Source: RGIG3009 sp964390295 (lineage in GTDB: Bacteria > Bacillota > Clostridia > Oscillospirales > Acutalibacteraceae). Taken from it: DNA of 12,818 bases. The notes beneath the pieces were generated by a model. That model saw only the letters and a program-made list of their open reading frames with translations. It had not been told where the DNA came from and did not search any database. The stretch covers positions 1 through 12,818 of the forward strand of contig CAYMHR010000037.1 of NCBI GenBank assembly GCA_964390295.1, in the 5' to 3' direction. Positions 1 to 6,928 of the stretch are shown here, piece after piece (within the stretch, counting starts at the first letter, position 1; each line of letters starts with the position of its first letter). The translations under genes were made by a program, and so were the position numbers.

Positions 1-1589
1 TCGTAACCTTGCGGCAACCGCGTAATAAAGTCATCCGCTCCCACCAAGCGTGCCGCCGCGCGACACTCCTCGTCGGTAGCGTCCAGACGACCGTAGCGAA
101 TATTGTCCATCACACTGCCGGTAAACAGGTTGGTTTCCTGCAACACGATGCCGAGCGACCGACGCAAGTCCGCTTTGCGAATCTTATTGACGTTGATGCC
201 ATCGTAGCGGATTTTACCGTCCGCGATGTCGTAAAAGCGGTTGATCAGGTTGGTGATCGTCGTTTTACCGGCACCCGTGGCACCCACAAACGCCACCTTT
301 TGCCCCGGCTCAGCGTACACCGATACGCCGTGAAGCACCAGTTTTCCTTCCTCGTAGCCGAAATCCACGTCATCCAGGGTCACGTCGCCGCGCAGCAGGG
401 TATACGTCAGCGTTCCGTCGGTGTGAGGATGCCTCCAGGCCCATTGGCCCGTGCGATGCTCTACCTCGCGAAGCGTGCCGTCCTCGGCCACCTCAACGTT
501 CACCAACGTCACGTAGCCGTCGTCCGCTTCGGGCTGTTGATCCATCAGCTTAAAGATACGTCCGGCGCCCGCCAAAGCCATGGCAACCGAGTTGATCTGC
601 TGTGAAAACTGGTTGATATTGCCGGTAAACTGTTTCGTCATATTTAAGAACGGAACGACCAGCGCCACGGAAAACGGCAACCCGGAAAATCCGACGTTGT
701 GCGCTCCGGCGGCGATGAAAATACCACCGAACAGAGCGATCAAAACGTACAAAACGTTACCGATGTTCATGACGATCGGACCCAGCGCATTGGCATAGGC
801 GTGGGCACGGTAGCTGTCTTCAAACAGCCCCTCGTTCAGCGCGTCAAAATCGCGGCAAACGGCCGGCTCGTGCGAAAACACCTTGACAACCTTTTGGCCG
901 TTCATCATTTCCTGCACAAAGCCCTCGGTTTTACCAACGGCCTGCTGCTGCCGAATAAAGTATTTCGCCGAGCCACCGCCGATTTTCCCGGATACCAGGA
1001 ACATGGCGACGACACCGCACAACACGATCAGCGTCATCCACACGCTATAATACAGCATGATACCAAATACCGTCAAAACGATGACCGACGACTGCAACAG
1101 GCTGGGCAACGACTGGGACACCAACTGACGCAACGTATCGATGTCGTTGGTATAATAGCTCATGATGTCGCCGTGCTTGTTGGTATCAAAATACTTGATC
1201 GGCAAATCCTGCATGCCGTCAAACATACGGCAACGCAGCTTGCTCAAAAAGCCCTGCGTGATATACGCCATCAACTGACCCTGCAGGGTGAGGAAAATAA
1301 CCGACAGCACGTACAACACGATTAGCACCGTGATCAGCGGCACGATGGTTTTTGCAGCCGTTGCCCAATCGGTGTTGCCGGTACGGATATACTCCTCAAT
1401 AACCGCCATCACACGTTGGGTAAACAACGACGGAATGGCCGACACCAGTGAGGAAAACACCGTGCAGAACATGGCGATGGGAACCAATACCGGATAGGAG
1501 TGAAACAGCAAGCGGATCACACGCCCCAGCGCGCGAAAATCCATACCGCGTGCGCCCGACGGCGGAGCGGGTCGGTTACTTTTACGCAT
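1..1589 (-). CDS. ABC exporter half-transporter (permease-ATPase), second gene of pair, 3' end cut by window edge
   Basis: Seen: an open minus-strand frame from an ATG at 1587-1589 runs to the left edge (about 529 codons) with no stop. The N-terminal part has hydrophobic segments typical of an ABC type-1 exporter membrane domain, including a 'YFDTNKHGDIMSYYTND' coupling-helix motif (about residues 120-140). The nucleotide-binding domain follows, with Walker A GATGAGKTT (about 257-284 on the plus strand) and a Q-loop 'GIVLQET'. The sequence ends at '..RLPQGY', before the ABC signature, Walker B and H-loop, so roughly the last 90-100 residues lie outside the window. Its start overlaps the stop of the upstream half-transporter by 8 bases, which implies translational coupling and a heterodimer. 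Walker A is fully canonical here, unlike the degenerate partner, so this subunit probably supplies the Walker A/B of the active ATP site. Substrate unknown; family members export drugs, lipids or peptides. Confidence 0.93.
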   Translation of the reverse strand, partial: MRKSNRPAPPSGARGMDFRALGRVIRLLFHSYPVLVPIAMFCTVFSSLVSAIPSLFTQRVMAVIEEYIRTGNTDWATAAKTIVPLITVLIVLYVLSVIFLTLQGQLMAYITQGFLSKLRCRMFDGMQDLPIKYFDTNKHGDIMSYYTNDIDTLRQLVSQSLPSLLQSSVIVLTVFGIMLYYSVWMTLIVLCGVVAMFLVSGKIGGGSAKYFIRQQQAVGKTEGFVQEMMNGQKVVKVFSHEPAVCRDFDALNEGLFEDSYRAHAYANALGPIVMNIGNVLYVLIALFGGIFIAAGAHNVGFSGLPFSVALVVPFLNMTKQFTGNINQFSQQINSVAMALAGAGRIFKLMDQQPEADDGYVTLVNVEVAEDGTLREVEHRTGQWAWRHPHTDGTLTYTLLRGDVTLDDVDFGYEEGKLVLHGVSVYAEPGQKVAFVGATGAGKTTITNLINRFYDIADGKIRYDGINVNKIRKADLRRSLGIVLQETNLFTGSVMDNIRYGRLDATDEECRAAARLVGADDFITRLPQGY

Positions 1590-3324
1590 TGTCCCCACCT
1601 CCATTCGTCTGTTGCTCATATACCTCGCGATAAATATCACTGGACTGCAACAAATCCCGGTGCGTGCCGGAGGCGACGATCCGGCCACTGTCCATGACCA
1701 GAATCAGATCGGCATCCTGAACCGACGCCACGCGCTGTGCAATGATGATCTTGGTCGTTTCGGGGATATATTGCTTGAAGCCCTCGCGAATCAACGCATC
1801 GGTACGCGTATCCACCGCACTGGTAGAATCGTCCAAAATCAAGATTTTCGGGCGTTTCAGCAACGCACGCGCGATACACAGCCGTTGCTTTTGGCCGCCG
1901 GAAACGTTGGTGCCACCCTGCTCAATAAAGGTTTCATAGCCGTCGGGGAACGAGCGAACAAACTCATCCGCTTGCGCTAAGCGGCAGGCCTCCTCCAGCT
2001 CCGCATCGGTAGCGTCGGGATTGCCCCAGCGCAGATTGTCTTTGATGGTACCGGAGAAAAGCAGGTTTTTCTGCAACACCATGGCGACCTCGCCGCGCAA
2101 CGTGTCCAGATCGTACTGTCGCACGTCGATGCCACCCACGGAAACCGTTCCTTCCGTAGTATCGTACAAGCGCGGAATCAACTGCACCAGCGTGGATTTG
2201 CTGGAGCCGGTACCGCCGAGGATACCCACCGTCATGCCGGAGCGAATATGAAGCTCCACGTTTTCCAGCGCAAACCGCTCGGCGCTCTCGGAATATTTGA
2301 AGCTGACACCGTTAAAATCGATGGAACCGTCCGGAACCTGCATGACCGGCTGTTCCGGATTCACAATCGTAGAGTTTTCATCCAAAACTTCAACGATACG
2401 CTTAATGGATTCGGCCGACATCGTCAGCATGACGTAAATCATGGAAAGCATCATCAGCTGGATCAAAATTTGCATACCGTAAGTCAGCATGGCGGTCATT
2501 TGACCCAAATTGATGGTCGCGCCCTGGCTGGTAATCGCCATACGCGAGCCGACCAGCATAACGAAAATCATGTTGAAGTACACGCACAGCTGCATGATGG
2601 GGCTGTTTAAGGCGACGATCCGCTCCGCTTTGGTGAAGTCGCCGCGGATATCATCGGCAGCGGCAAAAAACTTTTTCTTTTCGTGCGGTTCACGGGCAAA
2701 GCCCTTAACGACGCGCATCCCGCGCACGTTTTCTTCGATGGATTCATTCAGGCGATCGTATTTTTTGAACACCCGACGAAATGCCGGCATGGCCTTGCGC
2801 GATACCAGCAGCAAGCCGGTAACCAAAATCGGAATGATGACCACGAAGGACGTTGCCAAGGCACCGCCCATGATATACGCCATGATGATGGAGAAAATCA
2901 AAACCATCGGTGCACGAATGGCCGTGCGAATCAGCATCATATACGCCATTTGCACGTTATTCACGTCCGTTGTCAGACGCGTCACCAGAGATGACGTGGA
3001 AAACTTGTCCACGTTACCGAACGAAAAGCCCTGGATTCGATGAAATACGTCGTGCCGCACGTTTTTGGCGAATCCGGCAGAGGCTTTGGCACAGGTAAAC
3101 CCGGCAATACCGCCGCAACACAACGACAGGATCGCCATCACCACCAGCAGAGTACCGATTCGAACGATTTCCGGCACGGCGGCACCGGCTTGAATTCGGT
3201 TTACCAAATCCGAAGTGATGAACGGTATCAGACATTCGATCACCGTTTCCAGCACAATAAACACCAGCGTTAAAACGGTGGGGCGACGATATTCGCGAAT
3301 ACAGCTTGCCAAGCGTTTTATCAT
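1582..3324 (-). CDS. ABC exporter half-transporter with degenerate ATPase site, first gene of pair
   Basis: Seen: 580 residues from ATG 3322-3324. This start is chosen over upstream codons because GGAAAGGAG lies just before it and a sigma-A promoter sits inside the longer reading frame. The membrane domain with about six helices occupies residues 1-335. The ATPase domain has Walker A GGTGSSKS (370-377), signature VSGGQ (474-478), Walker B ILILDD (494-499) and an H-loop region 'IIIAQRVASV'. Three catalytic positions depart from consensus: the second-last Gly of Walker A is Ser, the catalytic Glu after Walker B is Asp499, and the H-loop His is Gln530. Known for the family: heterodimeric exporters such as TM287/288, BmrCD and LmrCD have one degenerate and one active site, so this is a normal heterodimer half and not a decayed gene. 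It overlaps the next gene by 8 bases. Length is normal. Substrate cannot be told from sequence. Confidence 0.95.
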   Translation of the reverse strand: MIKRLASCIREYRRPTVLTLVFIVLETVIECLIPFITSDLVNRIQAGAAVPEIVRIGTLLVVMAILSLCCGGIAGFTCAKASAGFAKNVRHDVFHRIQGFSFGNVDKFSTSSLVTRLTTDVNNVQMAYMMLIRTAIRAPMVLIFSIIMAYIMGGALATSFVVIIPILVTGLLLVSRKAMPAFRRVFKKYDRLNESIEENVRGMRVVKGFAREPHEKKKFFAAADDIRGDFTKAERIVALNSPIMQLCVYFNMIFVMLVGSRMAITSQGATINLGQMTAMLTYGMQILIQLMMLSMIYVMLTMSAESIKRIVEVLDENSTIVNPEQPVMQVPDGSIDFNGVSFKYSESAERFALENVELHIRSGMTVGILGGTGSSKSTLVQLIPRLYDTTEGTVSVGGIDVRQYDLDTLRGEVAMVLQKNLLFSGTIKDNLRWGNPDATDAELEEACRLAQADEFVRSFPDGYETFIEQGGTNVSGGQKQRLCIARALLKRPKILILDDSTSAVDTRTDALIREGFKQYIPETTKIIIAQRVASVQDADLILVMDSGRIVASGTHRDLLQSSDIYREVYEQQTNGGGDNA

Positions 3325-3354
3325 ACAGATACTCCTTTCCGTAAAACACGGGAA

Positions 3355-3383
3355 ATTATACCACTTTCCCTGTATAAAATCAA
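3355..3383 (-). promoter_or_regulatory. Sigma-A-type promoter for the ABC exporter pair, with dyad over the -10
   Basis: On the minus strand TTGATT (3378-3383) and TATAAT (3355-3360) are separated by exactly 17 bases, so transcription should begin near 3348, about 24 bases before the ATG. The arms GGGAAA (3350-3355) and TTTCCC (3365-3370) form an inverted repeat around the -10 box, which could be a repressor operator. The operator role is inference. Confidence 0.75.
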
Positions 3384-3427
3384 GGCAACGCCCCAAAAAA
3401 ACGAATGAACTTTTTGTGAACAAGACC

Positions 3428-3456
3428 TTGTGTTTTTCGGGAGGCTATGGTACACT
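3428..3456 (+). promoter_or_regulatory. Possible promoter for the histidine phosphatase gene
   Basis: Plus-strand TTGTGT (3428-3433) and TACACT (3451-3456) have 17-base spacing, which puts a start near 3463, just before the ribosome site GAAGGTGA. The hexamers are weak (three and four matches to consensus), so this is only a candidate. Confidence 0.35.
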
Positions 3457-3476
3457 GCCTGTAGAAGGTGATAAAC

Positions 3477-4199
3477 GTGAAATTGTTGATTGTACGTCAC
3501 GGCGATCCCGACTATGCCATCGACGGATTGACCGCAAAAGGAAAACGGGAAGCCGCGCTTCTCGCCGACCGGCTGTGCCGTGAAAACGTCACGGCCGTAT
3601 ACTGCTCCACGCTCGGCCGCGCCAAACTGACCGCCGAGCCCACCCTGCAGCGCTTGAAAATCACCGCCGAATACTGTCCTTGGCTACGTGAATTCAGCTA
3701 CGCCGTGGCCAAGGTCACGTACCCGCGCGAAGGAACGCTGTGTTGGGATATTTTGCCCCAATATATGAACGAGCATCCGGCACTGTATTCTCCGACAGCA
3801 TGGCGAACGGAGGAAACCATTGCCGCCGAAACGGTCGCCGCCTACGACGACGTGTGTGCTTCGTTGGACGAGGTGCTGGCACGGCACGGATATCGCCGCA
3901 ACGGAACGCAATACACGGTAGAACGCGCCAACCACGACGTTCTGGTTTTCGTTTGTCATTACGGTGTCTCCGGCGTGCTGCTGTCCCACCTGATGAACTG
4001 CTCGCCCTACACGATATGGCAACACGCGTGTACGCTTCCCACGGCCGTTACCACCTTTTACACCGAGGAGCGCGAACAGGGCATCGCTTCCCTGCGTTGT
4101 GCCGGCGTCGGAGACCTGTCTCATTTGTACGTTGCGAACGAGGAGCCGTCGTTCAGTGCCCGCTTTTGCGAATGTTTTACCGACGAAACGCGTCATTGA
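3477..4199 (+). CDS. Histidine phosphatase superfamily protein (phosphoglycerate-mutase-like)
   Basis: Seen: 240 residues beginning 'MKLLIVRHGDPD'. The GTG at 3477 is preferred to the GTG at 3468 because the ribosome site GAAGGTGA (3464-3471) overlaps the latter and sits well spaced before the former, and because the RHG motif is normally very close to the N terminus. The catalytic motif RHG is at residues 7-9, a 'STLGRA' segment follows around residue 44, and the second catalytic His lies in 'VCHYGVSG' in the C-terminal half. Known for the family: a phospho-His intermediate removes phosphate from small phospho-metabolites, sugars or proteins. No transmembrane segments or signal peptide are visible, so it should be cytosolic. 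It is divergent from the ABC pair, monocistronic, and closed by a strong terminator. The substrate cannot be named; cobalamin-pathway phosphatase (CobC) is not supported by the neighbours. Confidence 0.9.
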   Translation: MKLLIVRHGDPDYAIDGLTAKGKREAALLADRLCRENVTAVYCSTLGRAKLTAEPTLQRLKITAEYCPWLREFSYAVAKVTYPREGTLCWDILPQYMNEHPALYSPTAWRTEETIAAETVAAYDDVCASLDEVLARHGYRRNGTQYTVERANHDVLVFVCHYGVSGVLLSHLMNCSPYTIWQHACTLPTAVTTFYTEEREQGIASLRCAGVGDLSHLYVANEEPSFSARFCECFTDETRH

Positions 4200-4208
4200 T
4201 AAATTGAT

Positions 4209-4236
4209 AAAAAGCCGTGAGTTTCACGGCTTTTTT
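4209..4236 (+). terminator. Rho-independent terminator after the histidine phosphatase
   Basis: A perfect stem AAGCCGTGA / TCACGGCTT with a 3-base loop is flanked by A5 on the left and T6 on the right. The T run ends the plus-strand transcript 10 bases after the stop codon; the A run would let it also work from the other side. Confidence 0.92.
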
Positions 4237-4249
4237 GATTGATATGAGC

Positions 4250-4287
4250 AAAAAGCAAGTCCCAAGAACTTGTCGTCCTTGGGACTT
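4250..4287 (-). terminator. Rho-independent terminator of the tRNA-Gly transcript
   Basis: On the minus strand a 10-bp perfect stem (4257-4266 with 4278-4287) is followed by GCTTTTT. It starts right after the encoded CCA of the tRNA and so ends a single-tRNA transcript. Confidence 0.88.
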
Positions 4288-4363
4288 TGGAGCGGCTTAC
4301 GAGGCTCGAACTCGCTACCTCCACCTTGGCAAGGTGGCGCTCTACCAGATGAGCTAAAGCCGC
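4288..4363 (-). tRNA. tRNA-Gly, anticodon GCC, CCA encoded
   Basis: Seen on the minus strand: acceptor arms GCGGCTT (4363-4357) and AAGCCGC (4298-4292) pair over 7 bp. The D-stem is GCTC/GAGC, the anticodon stem CCACC/GGTGG with loop TTGCCAA, and the T-stem GCGAG/CTCGT with TTCGAGC, consistent with the GTTCGA-type loop. Discriminator T is at 4291 and CCA is encoded at 4290-4288. The anticodon GCC (4330-4328) reads glycine codons GGC and GGU. Its own near-perfect promoter and terminator flank it. The total length of 76 nt is normal for a class I tRNA. Confidence 0.97.
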
Positions 4364-4376
4364 AACTGCAAGCGAA

Positions 4377-4405
4377 AGTATACCATAGTCCCCACCGTTT
4401 GTCAA
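4377..4405 (-). promoter_or_regulatory. Strong sigma-A promoter for tRNA-Gly
   Basis: Minus-strand TTGACA (4400-4405) is a perfect -35 and TATACT (4377-4382) is a 5/6 -10, with 17-base spacing. The predicted start falls about 7 bases before the mature tRNA 5' end. Confidence 0.92.
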
Positions 4406-4466
4406 GCCTTTTTGCCGGATTTTTTGTGTGCTTTTGTCACAGGCCGTGGGCGGCGATCCTTCAACA

Positions 4467-4500
4467 CAAAAAATCACCCGACCGGAAGCTCCGGTCGGGT
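4467..4500 (-). terminator. Rho-independent terminator after the lipoprotein gene
   Basis: On the minus strand the 10-bp perfect stem ACCCGACCGG / CCGGTCGGGT (4476-4500, 5-base loop) is followed by GATTTTTT. It lies 14 bases beyond the TAA stop at 4515-4517. Confidence 0.92.
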
Positions 4501-4514
4501 AATCGTTGTTTGAG

Positions 4515-5837
4515 TTAGTCGTCAAGCCCAAACAGCTTTTCCATTTCCACCGACTTAAACGCTCTGTCGTTCAGTACAGCGGATTTTCTCAATACCTTGA
4601 CGCGTGCTTCCACCTCTTCGGTAAACGCGTCGTATTTCAAAAGCTGCAGAGTTTGATCGCGGCTGTCCTCGTAATAATCAACGTCGTTGCCGTCATCGTC
4701 CTTGCCGCGCTGTGCTTCCGGATCCAAACGGAAGATCACCGCCAACGTTTCGGTCGTGCCGCTCTTTTTGTACGTCACCAAATCGATGGCGCCTTCCTCG
4801 ATGCCCTGAATGGCTTTGACCAATTCTTCGTCCACATTTTCGATCACCGCATCGGTACGATCCAGCGTTTTTTCCTCTTCGGCATCGTCGTCCGTGTCAT
4901 CGGTTGTATCACTGGTACCCGTGGTCGTAGTCGTTGTACCAGTACCGGTTGCCGTCGTGGTCGTAGCGGCAGTTGTCGTAGTCGTCGTAGCTACCGTCGT
5001 AGTCGTCGTGGCGGCTGTGGTGGTTGTCGAGCCGGTGGTGGAGCTGTCCGTGGTCGTCTGCGAGCTGTCCGAATCGCTCTCCAGCTTTTCCTCCAGCTCC
5101 TCCTTATCGGTCAGGTATTGCCGATACAGCACCTGGAAATTCTCGATGGTTTTTTCTTCATCGGAATAGGCGTTAAAAGCATCGACCACCTTGCCCATGA
5201 TCGACTTGAAGCCGTCGATTTTCTCATCCGACAAGTCGTTTCCGCTGCTATCCACCAACGATTCCTCAATAATGAAATAGCTGAGGTAGTTTTCATCGAA
5301 GTAGGTTCGAATATCTTCCTCCGGCACTTCCTGCGTGCCGCCCTTGTTGTAACGGCCATTAAACAACGACATCTCGTTCAGCGAGAGTGCCTTGTACGCA
5401 TTGATATAGCGATCGTTGGTAAAGCCGTAGTCGATAAATTGATCCTGCGTGAGACTGGCGGATTTCAACTGCTGCTCCACCGTAGCCAGCTCCTCCGCAT
5501 CCCACTCGATACCCTCTTCCTTCATCATCAGCTCCAAAGCGCGCTGATAGAAAATGGAATCCTGCGTCGCGTACTGGATATACTCGGACAGCGTGATTGA
5601 CTGGGTGGAGTCGCCATAGTTCCAGCCGGTGGAATCCAGGCCTTGATATTGGGCGTAATATTGATAATAGTAATTGGAATACACCGTGAGGTACAAATAC
5701 GCCAGATAATCACCCATTTCGTAATCCTTGTCGCCGACCGTCATAGCTACCCTGGGAGTAGAGCAGGCGGCACACAGCAAGCACGACAGTGCCAACACCA
5801 GCGCCAGCACCGGACGCAATACACGTTTCAAAGTCAT
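4515..5837 (-). CDS. Predicted secreted lipoprotein, SurA/PrsA-like N-terminal half with threonine-rich linker
   Basis: Seen: 440 residues from ATG 5835-5837, which has AAGGAGGATG upstream; a promoter inside the longer frame excludes an earlier start. Residues 1-24 are a signal peptide with KR near the start and a long Leu/Ala core, ending in 'LCAAC' with Cys25 as a likely lipidation site. The Cys at position -3 is not canonical, so lipid attachment is probable rather than certain. The segment 'VAMTVGDKDYEMGDYLAYL' and the following Tyr-rich helix resemble the start of SurA/PrsA-type foldase N-domains. A low-complexity Thr-rich stretch (about residues 261-314) and an acidic patch separate it from a charged C-terminal domain ending 'KLFGLDD'. 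No parvulin/PpiC rotamase motif is evident. A chaperone-like role outside the membrane is inference; the name may be only 'hypothetical lipoprotein' in databases. It follows sigK on the same strand but has its own promoter. Confidence 0.85.
   Translation of the reverse strand: MTLKRVLRPVLALVLALSCLLCAACSTPRVAMTVGDKDYEMGDYLAYLYLTVYSNYYYQYYAQYQGLDSTGWNYGDSTQSITLSEYIQYATQDSIFYQRALELMMKEEGIEWDAEELATVEQQLKSASLTQDQFIDYGFTNDRYINAYKALSLNEMSLFNGRYNKGGTQEVPEEDIRTYFDENYLSYFIIEESLVDSSGNDLSDEKIDGFKSIMGKVVDAFNAYSDEEKTIENFQVLYRQYLTDKEELEEKLESDSDSSQTTTDSSTTGSTTTTAATTTTTVATTTTTTAATTTTATGTGTTTTTTGTSDTTDDTDDDAEEEKTLDRTDAVIENVDEELVKAIQGIEEGAIDLVTYKKSGTTETLAVIFRLDPEAQRGKDDDGNDVDYYEDSRDQTLQLLKYDAFTEEVEARVKVLRKSAVLNDRAFKSVEMEKLFGLDD
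4896..5057 (-). repeat. Low-complexity triplet region encoding the Thr-rich linker
   Basis: The plus strand is an irregular run of GTC/GTA/GTT/GTG triplets (minus strand: ACN codons) with occasional alanine and glycine codons. It encodes roughly 50 residues that are mostly Thr, with several short near-repeats. Such runs can expand or contract by slippage. As protein it is probably a flexible, possibly glycosylated spacer. Confidence 0.75.
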
Positions 5838-5870
5838 AAAGACATCCTCCTTGAAAACTACAATACTTTT

Positions 5871-5899
5871 ATTGTACACGAGATTTCTTCACTTGTCCA
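5871..5899 (-). promoter_or_regulatory. Sigma-A-type promoter for the lipoprotein gene
   Basis: Minus-strand TGGACA (5894-5899) and TACAAT (5871-5876) match consensus at 5/6 each with 17-base spacing, giving a start near 5864, about 27 bases before the ATG. The gene is therefore expressed independently of the upstream sporulation sigma factor, although no clear terminator separates the two. Confidence 0.8.
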
Positions 5900-5940
5900 C
5901 ACAAAAATCAAAATTTGCGTAAAATTCACAAATCGGAAGC

Positions 5941-6660
5941 TCAAATCGGCGGTTCAAAACGCGCTTTTACGTCACCGCGTTCGAAGCGGCGACGGAGTTT
6001 TGTTAAGGCCTTTTTTTCGATTCGAGACACGTAACTGCGCGAAATTCGCAAGCGCCGGGCCACCTCGCGCTGCGTTTGAGGCGGACACGTCAGACCGTAG
6101 CGCCAATGGATAATTTTCTTTTCGCGTTCCGTCAGCGTTTCCTCCATATAGCGGTACAGCTTGGTCGCGTTCACCTTCATTTCTAAATCGTCCGCAATGG
6201 TATCCTCGGCGGCAATCACGTCCATCAGCGTCAGGGTGTGCCCCTCCCGATCGGTCTCGATCGGCTCCGTGATCGAAACGTCCTGTGCCGTTTTACGCGA
6301 CGCGCGGAAATGCATCAGTATTTCATTTTCTACACAACGGGAAGCGTAGGTAGCCAGTCTCACGCCCTTGGTATGATCGAAGGTATTGACCGCTTTGATC
6401 AGGCCAATGGTGCCAATCGAAATTAAATCGTCCTGATCCCGCACGGAGCTGTAGTACTTTTTAATCACGTGCGCCACCAGACGCAGGTTGTGCTCCACCA
6501 GTTGATTGCGCGCCTCCTGGTCGCCGTGCTCGTGATACGCGATCAGATATTCCTGCTCTTGCTGTGCCGTCAGCGGATGCGGAAACGATCCGGAATTGAC
6601 CACCTGCAACGCCATGAAAAAGATACGGGATACCGCATCCAACAATATCGATATCGCCAT
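5941..6660 (-). CDS. sigK: RNA polymerase sporulation sigma factor, pro-sigma-K type
   Basis: Seen: 239 residues from ATG 6658-6660, with GGAAAGGGGCG as ribosome site. Residues 1-22 form a hydrophobic leader followed by 'SFPHPL', the same layout as the pro-sequence and 'FPQPL' start of mature sigma-K. Sigma region 2 is clear: 'NLRLVAHVIKKYY', 'DLISIGTIGLIKAV' and 'LATYASRCVENEILMHFRA'. Region 4 is at the C-terminal end: 'TQREVARRLRISRSYVSRIEKKAL'. Region 3 is short, as in the sigma-E/K group. Known for the family: sigma-K directs late mother-cell transcription (coat and cortex maturation), and the pro-sequence is removed by the membrane protease SpoIVFB. The gene is uninterrupted, without a skin element. 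Sigma-E is the alternative, but the leader and 'FPHPL' favour sigma-K. Confidence 0.92.
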   Translation of the reverse strand: MAISILLDAVSRIFFMALQVVNSGSFPHPLTAQQEQEYLIAYHEHGDQEARNQLVEHNLRLVAHVIKKYYSSVRDQDDLISIGTIGLIKAVNTFDHTKGVRLATYASRCVENEILMHFRASRKTAQDVSITEPIETDREGHTLTLMDVIAAEDTIADDLEMKVNATKLYRYMEETLTEREKKIIHWRYGLTCPPQTQREVARRLRISRSYVSRIEKKALTKLRRRFERGDVKARFEPPI

Positions 6661-6680
6661 GCTCTCGCCCCTTTCCCCAC

Positions 6681-6710
6681 ACTGTATGCAAAACGCCGTC
6701 GATTTTTGCC
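6681..6710 (-). promoter_or_regulatory. Possible sigma-E-type promoter in front of sigK
   Basis: On the minus strand CATACAGT (6681-6688) fits the sigma-E -10 pattern CATACAnT. About 14 bases upstream is a weak -35-like GCAAAAA. The predicted start would leave a very short leader before the ribosome site. Sigma-E control of sigK is established in Bacillus subtilis. The match here is partial, so this is a candidate only. Confidence 0.4.
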
Positions 6711-6745
6711 TGTCCGCCGCACGACAAGCAAACGGGGCAACGCAA

Positions 6746-6781
6746 AAGAGCCGGACAGTTAGGCCTAACTGTCCGGCTCTT
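6746..6781 (-). terminator. Perfect 36-bp palindrome, terminator of the glycosidase/small-ORF transcript
   Basis: Bases 6746-6763 are the exact reverse complement of 6764-6781, with no spacer, and the centre is AGGCCT. On the minus strand the stem is followed by TTTT and lies 9 bases beyond the TGA of the small ORF. It separates the glycosidase transcript from sigK, which is read in the same direction. As RNA it would fold into a very stable hairpin with a minimal tip loop. Confidence 0.88.
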
Positions 6782-6790
6782 GTATTCAAA

Positions 6791-6919
6791 TCAAGACGTA
6801 GGAACGTCCAACTCCTCGTCGATCACCTCACCCTCAGCGCGGCTGATGGTAAAGGCGATGGGCTCCGCCGACGTCCATTGCCACACTTCCATGCAAGGCG
6901 TTTGGTAAGCTTTCATCAT
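6791..6919 (-). CDS. Small ORF, 42 residues, directly behind the secreted glycosidase gene
   Basis: Seen: ATGATG at 6914-6919 preceded by AAGGAGGGCGT, one of the best ribosome sites in the window, whose first A residues overlap the TAA of the upstream gene. The peptide starts 'MMKAYQTPCMEVWQW' and ends 'EGEVIDEELDVPTS'. It has one Cys and two Trp, an acidic C-terminal half, and no signal peptide or membrane segment. It is followed immediately by the palindromic terminator, so it is the last cistron of the glycosidase transcript. I do not recognise a named family. Short peptides that open 'MK-Y-x-x-P-x-x-E-V' are my recollection of a recurrent type in related Clostridia, possibly ribosomally made peptide precursors, but function is unknown. 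The second Met (6916) could be the real start. Confidence 0.72.
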   Translation of the reverse strand: MMKAYQTPCMEVWQWTSAEPIAFTISRAEGEVIDEELDVPTS

Positions 6920-6928
6920 ACGCCCTCC

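Noticed and set aside
4193..4531. Minus-strand frame through the tRNA gene
   Set aside because: It reads through tRNA-Gly, two terminators and a promoter; not a gene.
4896..5057. Triplet-rich region considered as a CRISPR or tandem repeat array
   Set aside because: No constant repeat unit or spacers; it is low-complexity coding sequence for threonine.
4506..5600. A 364-codon plus-strand open frame
   Set aside because: It is the antisense of the lipoprotein gene; its Arg/Gly/Ser-rich middle is the complement of the Thr codon run, and it has no supporting ribosome site.
5838..5940. Possible terminator between sigK and the lipoprotein gene
   Set aside because: Only weak AT-rich pairing is visible, with no stable stem and T tract; the gap is explained by the lipoprotein promoter.
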